Below, in pieces: positions 59,829-64,000 of a stretch of DNA of 64,000 nt. Source of the DNA: Methyloligella solikamskensis (lineage in GTDB: Bacteria; Pseudomonadota; Alphaproteobacteria; Rhizobiales; Methyloligellaceae). Position 1 is the first letter of the stretch; each line of letters begins with the position of its first letter. The notes below the pieces were generated by a model. That model had not been told where the DNA came from. It made no database searches and saw nothing but the letters and a program-made list of their open reading frames with translations. The DNA lies in assembly GCF_042676065.1 (NCBI RefSeq), contig NZ_JBHTJO010000001.1:2418001-2482000 (forward strand), written 5' to 3'. The position numbers were made by a program, and so were the translations under genes.

Positions 59829-61610
59829 CTATCGCACCTGGCTCAAGAGATTAGCGCCGGAGGTCACGATGCGATCCTTGGGTCTCAGCCCAGCGGTGAT
59901 CAGCAGATGCTCGCCGTCCAGCGGCATTGTATTGACCACGCGCGACTGGAACACCTCGGGCGCCGTCTTGACCCAGACAGCCGGCAGCCCGGCCGCATCC
60001 CGCGTGACCGCCGAGCTCGGCACCGCTACCCCTCGGCGCTCCTCGCCGAGGGTGAGGATGACGTGAGCGGTCATGCCTGCGGCAAGATCCTGGCCCGGCT
60101 GCACGATCTGGAAGGTGAGCAAGCGGGAGTGCTGTTTCAGGGCCGGCCCCTGCCCCAGATATTTCAGCTTCAGCGGTTCGAACCCCTCGATCACGGCGGT
60201 GGCCGATCGGATCTTGCCGATGGGGCCGCTTTCCGAGGCAACCGCTTCGATCCGGAGCGCGCTGGGATCGACAATCTCGAATAGCGTGTCACGGGCCTCC
60301 ACCATCTGGCCCGCCGCCACATCCGCGATCGAGACGATGCCATCGATCGGCGCGACCAACGGTTCTTTCACCGTGAGGCCCGGCACCAGCTCTTTGCGGC
60401 GCTCGATGAGCGCCTGAAGCTCGCCGCGAACCTCATCCACCTTCACCTTGGGGACCGCGTTGGGAATGCTCTCGAAGCGGCCCAGGATGGTGCGGTTCTT
60501 TTCGATCCGGGCTTCCGTCTCAGCGATCTGACTGCGCAGATTGGCGCGGTCGGCGGCCTCGATATAGGCGTCGATATGGCCGAGGATCTGCCCCTTCTTT
60601 ACCTCCATGCCGACATAGATATCGCCGTCGGCGGGCTCGAAGCGGCCCGGACGCGAGGCCTGCACCCGCCCGCGATTGCCGAGCGGCACCGTGACCAGGC
60701 CGGAGAGTTCTCGGGTCCGGGCAATCTTTTGTTCGGTGACGATCTCCGTGCGCAGGGACAGCAGATGCTGGGTCGGCTTGGGGAAGAAGATGCTGCCATC
60801 GGAAAGGCGCTGGGGCTGATCCATCGCCATGCCCGCCGGAAGAGCCGGCAACGCATCTATCGGCTCTTCCACGGCGAACGCCTCAGCTCTTGGAAAGGCG
60901 ACGGCGCCGATGCAAAGGAGGATCACGCCTGCGGAGCGCCGCAGGGTTGTGACGCGGGACGGCTTCTTCTCCTCCCGCTCGACTTTCGTGTCGGCGGCGG
61001 ACGCGTCTTCCGGCTCGCCGCTCGCCTCTTCGTTCTGACGGAAGAAAGACGTGGCGACGACGCCTGCAACGAAGGCGAGCACGGCCAGAACGAGAACGGA
61101 GAAAACGCTGAACCCTTCGGCCAATCCCGTGCCACCCGGCTCGTTCTCCGCAGCTTCCTCGCCACTCGGCGCAAGCTGGCCGGTCAGCAGATCCTGTCTG
61201 CCATCTTCCAAGGCGAGTGAGAAGATCAAATCCGCCGGCGGTGAGGCGGTCAGCCAGGGCGCCTCGGCGACGAAGACCCCTTCGCTGTCCGACTTCGCTT
61301 CGACAACGCCCCCATCGCCTGAGACGGAAAGACTCGCGCCGGTTACCGGCGCGCTGGTGTCGAACGTGCTGAGGAAGACGATCAACTCCCCCGGCGCCGA
61401 GAGCACACCCACCAGCTCGAACTGGGGCGTCATGGCAACGACCCGCGGCGCCACGGGAACCATCAAAGGCTTGGGCTCGTCGTGGACATGTCCCTCGTGG
61501 GCCAAGACCGGTCCGACGAAGACAGACCCCACGAGGACCGGCACGGCGAAGAGCACCGCCACGGTCAGAAGAAGGCGCAGGAGCGAATGAAGCATTTGCG
61601 AATCCGACAA
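59829..61610 (-). CDS. Efflux RND periplasmic adaptor (CusB-like) with long N-terminal extension
   Basis: 593 residues, about 200 longer than usual adaptors. The N-terminal part has a signal or anchor helix, a His-rich AHEGHVHDEPKP, an Ig-like beta domain (about 60-150), a membrane helix (FSVLVLAVLAFVAGVVA) and a second hydrophobic segment. The adaptor itself starts near residue 265: RELSGLVTVPLGNRGRVQASRPGRFEP, VKKGQILGHIDAYIEAADRANLRSQIAETEARIEKN (hairpin), PIDGIVSIADVAAGQMVEARDTLFEIVD (lipoyl-like), AVPSSAVTRDAAGLPAVWV. It links the RND pump to an outer-membrane factor. The extension may sense or bind metal. Confidence 0.88.
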   Translation of the reverse strand: MSDSQMLHSLLRLLLTVAVLFAVPVLVGSVFVGPVLAHEGHVHDEPKPLMVPVAPRVVAMTPQFELVGVLSAPGELIVFLSTFDTSAPVTGASLSVSGDGGVVEAKSDSEGVFVAEAPWLTASPPADLIFSLALEDGRQDLLTGQLAPSGEEAAENEPGGTGLAEGFSVFSVLVLAVLAFVAGVVATSFFRQNEEASGEPEDASAADTKVEREEKKPSRVTTLRRSAGVILLCIGAVAFPRAEAFAVEEPIDALPALPAGMAMDQPQRLSDGSIFFPKPTQHLLSLRTEIVTEQKIARTRELSGLVTVPLGNRGRVQASRPGRFEPADGDIYVGMEVKKGQILGHIDAYIEAADRANLRSQIAETEARIEKNRTILGRFESIPNAVPKVKVDEVRGELQALIERRKELVPGLTVKEPLVAPIDGIVSIADVAAGQMVEARDTLFEIVDPSALRIEAVASESGPIGKIRSATAVIEGFEPLKLKYLGQGPALKQHSRLLTFQIVQPGQDLAAGMTAHVILTLGEERRGVAVPSSAVTRDAAGLPAVWVKTAPEVFQSRVVNTMPLDGEHLLITAGLRPKDRIVTSGANLLSQVR

Positions 61611-61725
61611 ATCGAATGCCGCAAAGGTCGCCTACCCGCGTGTCCCTTCGATTTCCGGATTGTTACGGAGTGTAACTGGCGGTCCTAATCGCAGCCGCGC
61701 TTATGCATGCTGGGGAGAAACTTGG

Positions 61726-61768
61726 GAAGTGGTGGAGCCAAGCGGAGAAACTGCGAACCGGCTATTGC
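61726..61768. repeat. Direct repeat copy 2, tRNA-Ala 3'-end-like
   Basis: Matches the copy at 53985-54028 at about 38 of 43 positions with a 2-base gap, same orientation. It lies 116 bp upstream of the efflux adaptor start. The two copies bracket the whole two-component and efflux cassette (7.7 kb). Confidence 0.6.
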
Positions 61769-61835
61769 GGGCGATGGGAGTGATCGAGGAGCAATTTCGA
61801 TCCCACAAAAACCGGTAGCGGACGCACAGCAAGTC

Positions 61836-61879
61836 GATGAGGCCAGGTTTTGAACCTGCGACCTTTAGGATATGAGACT
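61836..61879 (-). other. tRNA 3'-half fragment (Met-like), no complete gene
   Basis: Read on the minus strand the segment begins with CTCATAT (anticodon loop, CAT), then CCTAAAGGTCGCAGG, the T loop TTCAAAA and CCTGG. These are the anticodon-to-acceptor parts of an elongator tRNA-Met-like molecule, without a proper acceptor or 5' half. It sits directly before the nhaA segment. It is best read as an att-site scar. Confidence 0.55.
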
Positions 61880-61972
61880 AATTCCGTGACGCAATCGACC
61901 TGAGCACGGCCAACTCAGCCCGGCCACCTTCACGACCCGAGCGACACATAAATTTGGAGAAGGAGGCCCTTA

Positions 61973-63280
61973 GTGGCGCAGAGCGATCACTTGCCAACCG
62001 AGATTGCAGATCGCTTTACCACGCCATTTGCCCAATTCGTCAGGATTGAAGCGGCCGCCGGTGTCCTGTTGCTCGTGGCGACCGTCTTAGCGCTTATCCT
62101 CGCTAATTCACCGCTGTCCGAGCCATATCTAGGATTCTGGGAAACCTCAATCGGCCTTCATCTTGGCCCACTGGATTTCAGTCGTTCGCTGCGGCACTGG
62201 ATCAACGACGGGTTGATGACGTTCTTCTTTTTTGTGGTGGCCCTTGAGCTCAAGAGGGAGCTCATTCTGGGTGAACTGCGGAATCTTCGCATGGCAGCGC
62301 TACCGTTCGCCGGTGCGCTGGGTGGCATGGTTTTTCCCGCGGGCATCTATCTCTTGCTGATGAGCGGTGAACCCGGGGCCCATGGCTGGGGAACCGTGAT
62401 GGCCACCGACACAGCGTTCGTCATGGGATGTCTGGCGCTCTTTGGCTCCCGTATCTCGCCAAGTCTTCGCCTTTTCCTATTGTCTTTAGCGATCTTCGAC
62501 GATGTAGGGGCAATTTTGATTGTCGCGGTGATCTATGGCGCAGCTTTGAACTGGAGCGCTCTAGGGCTCGCGGCGCTGGGGCTCGCTACAGTCGCAGGGA
62601 TTGCATGGCTGGGAATTCGGAATATTCCGATCTACTTTTTCCTCGGGGCAGTGATCTGGCTTTGCTTCGATGGATCGGGAATCCACGCCACGCTAACCGG
62701 CGTCATCCTCGGTCTGATGACCCCAACTCGGGTTTGGGTAAGCGACGTTCGGCTGCGCGCCGCATTTGAACGGGTGCTCTCCTACCCAGTCGGTGAGCAC
62801 TGGAGCGGAAACACGCTAGAGCGTCGTGATCTTCAGCGAGCGGGCGTCGCGGCAACTGAATCCTTGTCTCCTCTCGAGCGCCTCGAATTGATGCTCCACC
62901 CATGGGTGGGGCTTGTCGTGATGCCTCTCTTCGCTCTCGCCAACGCTGGGGTGCCGTTCGCTGGGGCAGAGATTACGCAGCCTGTCATCTATGCAATTTT
63001 TGCGGGGCTGGTCGTTGGAAAGCCATCAGGCGTTCTCATGTTCACCTGGATCGCGGCTCGACTCGGTATTGCGCTCCGGCCAACCAGCCTGAGCTGGAGA
63101 TTGCTGACGGCCGGGGCCTGTCTGACCGGGATCGGCTTTACGATGTCGCTATTCATTGCAGGCCTTGCCTACGCTCCTGAAACGCTCCAAGCGGCAAAGC
63201 TCGGTATCTTGTCTGCCTCCGCAGTCGCGGCCACAATGGGAGTGTTGCTTCTGATCACCATTCGTCCTCGCGCCACCTGA
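61973..63280 (+). CDS. nhaA: Na+/H+ antiporter NhaA
   Basis: 435 residues from GTG 61973 with AAGGAGG six bases upstream. About 12 helices; the signature TDTAFVMGCLALFG and FLLSLAIFDDVGAILIVAVIYG carries the paired Asp (DD) of the ion site, and ALANAGVPFAGAEI is typical. It exchanges two H+ for one Na+ and serves in pH and sodium homeostasis. Third codon positions are visibly less GC-rich than neighbouring genes (for example IYFFLGAVIWLCFDGSG), suggesting later acquisition. Confidence 0.95.
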   Translation: MAQSDHLPTEIADRFTTPFAQFVRIEAAAGVLLLVATVLALILANSPLSEPYLGFWETSIGLHLGPLDFSRSLRHWINDGLMTFFFFVVALELKRELILGELRNLRMAALPFAGALGGMVFPAGIYLLLMSGEPGAHGWGTVMATDTAFVMGCLALFGSRISPSLRLFLLSLAIFDDVGAILIVAVIYGAALNWSALGLAALGLATVAGIAWLGIRNIPIYFFLGAVIWLCFDGSGIHATLTGVILGLMTPTRVWVSDVRLRAAFERVLSYPVGEHWSGNTLERRDLQRAGVAATESLSPLERLELMLHPWVGLVVMPLFALANAGVPFAGAEITQPVIYAIFAGLVVGKPSGVLMFTWIAARLGIALRPTSLSWRLLTAGACLTGIGFTMSLFIAGLAYAPETLQAAKLGILSASAVAATMGVLLLITIRPRAT

Positions 63281-63436
63281 GATCGCAACGCGAAGCGTTA
63301 CGAAGAAGAAAGTTTACTGGCGTTGGCTGGCCGGTGCGTCGGCGCACCTCGCCCTCTCCCTTTAAAGACGCTTCGGCATCGCCTGCCTCTTTTCCGAACC
63401 GGCCCGGCCCTTGCGCAAAACCGGTAACAATCCGCC

Positions 63437-64000
63437 TCAGATCTCACGCTCGGAAGAGCTCAACCCCCAAAAGGATGCAATGTGGCCCGTAGAGGAGATA
63501 TGCACATCCAGCATGTAGTCGCCACTTCTGCCGCAGCCGTCGCGGCCACCCGTGTCGAGCGGTGTGCCGTGGCCCATCCCGATGATGCTATATTCCTCCA
63601 TTAGGTCTTGACCCTTGGAGTCGCTCCATACCCGCCGAGGGTAGCCATCGACGAGGTGAGTGCGGCTCGGCATCCGTCCAAGCTTGAGAAGCGTGCGCCA
63701 CTGGCGGATGATAGCTTCGACGTTCGACGGATCGACTGTGTCGTCGCCGCTGCCGTGCCAAATCGAGATCGTCGGCCAGGGTCCATCATGCTCGGAGGCG
63801 TCGCGCAGGCGTACCGCAAGTTGTCGCCCTGTCGGTCCTCCTTGGCCGCGCATTCGACGAAAAGCAGCTGGAATGGTACTGGCGCACCCGTATGGCAACC
63901 CCGCGATAATTGCACCGCCGGCAAAGACTTCCGGATAGGTCGCAAGCATGACGGAGGTCATGGCCCCGCCTGCCGACAAGCCCGTGATAAAGATGCGGTG
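63437..64000 (-). CDS. PHB-depolymerase-type esterase, C-terminal part
   Basis: 188 residues visible, truncated by the right edge of the window. HRIFITGLSAGGAMTSVMLATYPEVFAGGAIIAGLPYG has the GxSAGG nucleophile elbow of the PHB depolymerase/esterase family, with the Asp region TISIWHGSGDDTVDP and the His in SSTGHIASFWG near the end. It is a secreted or periplasmic polyester or feruloyl esterase; the substrate cannot be told. It is convergent with nhaA in the same lower-GC segment. Confidence 0.88.
   Translation of the reverse strand, partial: HRIFITGLSAGGAMTSVMLATYPEVFAGGAIIAGLPYGCASTIPAAFRRMRGQGGPTGRQLAVRLRDASEHDGPWPTISIWHGSGDDTVDPSNVEAIIRQWRTLLKLGRMPSRTHLVDGYPRRVWSDSKGQDLMEEYSIIGMGHGTPLDTGGRDGCGRSGDYMLDVHISSTGHIASFWGLSSSEREI

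Noticed and set aside
61836..61879. Functional tRNA gene
   Set aside because: Only the anticodon-to-T-arm half is recognisable; no 5' half or matching acceptor stem.

Overview
This window is a GC-rich chromosomal segment of an alphaproteobacterium, most likely of the order Hyphomicrobiales (Rhizobiales). The evidence is a divergent oxyR/katG pair, a class-A type RNase P RNA, DUF2852 and ELM1-family genes, an ArsR-methyltransferase fusion in front of metF/metH, and mosaic palindromic repeats of the kind common in this order. The genus cannot be resolved from sequence alone. Two runs of N (10759-10911 and 16990-17176) are assembly gaps, so this is a draft assembly.

Layout. 1-1000: start of the division/cell-wall cluster (rsmH fragment, mraZ) with a clear MraZ operator. 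1.2-6.1 kb: hydrolase, oxyR/katG oxidative-stress pair, a candidate structured RNA with terminator, and rnpB. 6.2-20.5 kb: mostly housekeeping and hypothetical genes: YHS-like small protein, AmpD-type amidase, DjlA-like co-chaperone, gamma carbonic anhydrase, 5-oxoprolinase with a palindromic element inside its frame, GH25 lysozyme, TetR regulator, ChaA-type antiporter, rimB/rimK, a 27-residue membrane peptide and a HAD hydrolase. 20.5-26.9 kb: methionine cycle operon (SahR-like regulator, metF, and metH split into two genes with a repeat-flanked DUF559 gene between the halves). 26.9-30.3 kb: ettA, ELM1 and TerB genes. 30.3-36.2 kb: a beta-alanine catabolic module (MocR regulator divergent from ald-bauA-mmsA). 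36.3-41.8 kb: pyruvate dehydrogenase operon aceE-aceF-lpdA. 42.2-46.0 kb: lactate oxidation lutABC divergent from a FadR-type regulator.

46.1-53.9 kb is the most interesting part. An AcoR-type sigma-54 activator faces a set of minus-strand genes: outer-membrane channel, aldehyde dehydrogenase, Tat-exported Rieske protein and a PQQ dehydrogenase. Near-consensus sigma-54 (-24/-12) promoters lie before the Rieske-PQQ pair and before the channel gene, and a third with one mismatch lies before aceE. Each has a GTGAC-type element 80-160 bp upstream. This suggests one sigma-54 regulon that carries an alcohol through an outer-membrane pore, a periplasmic quinoprotein with an unusual Rieske partner, a cytosolic aldehyde dehydrogenase and finally pyruvate dehydrogenase. 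The PQQ enzyme lacks the usual vicinal-cysteine pair and has the calcium-type (not lanthanide-type) residue after its catalytic Asp.

54-61.7 kb: a two-component system and a heavy-metal RND efflux system, flanked by direct repeats that resemble the 3' end of a tRNA-Ala gene. 61.8-64 kb: a second tRNA-like fragment followed by a less GC-rich segment with nhaA and a partial PHB-depolymerase-type esterase, which looks like a younger acquisition.
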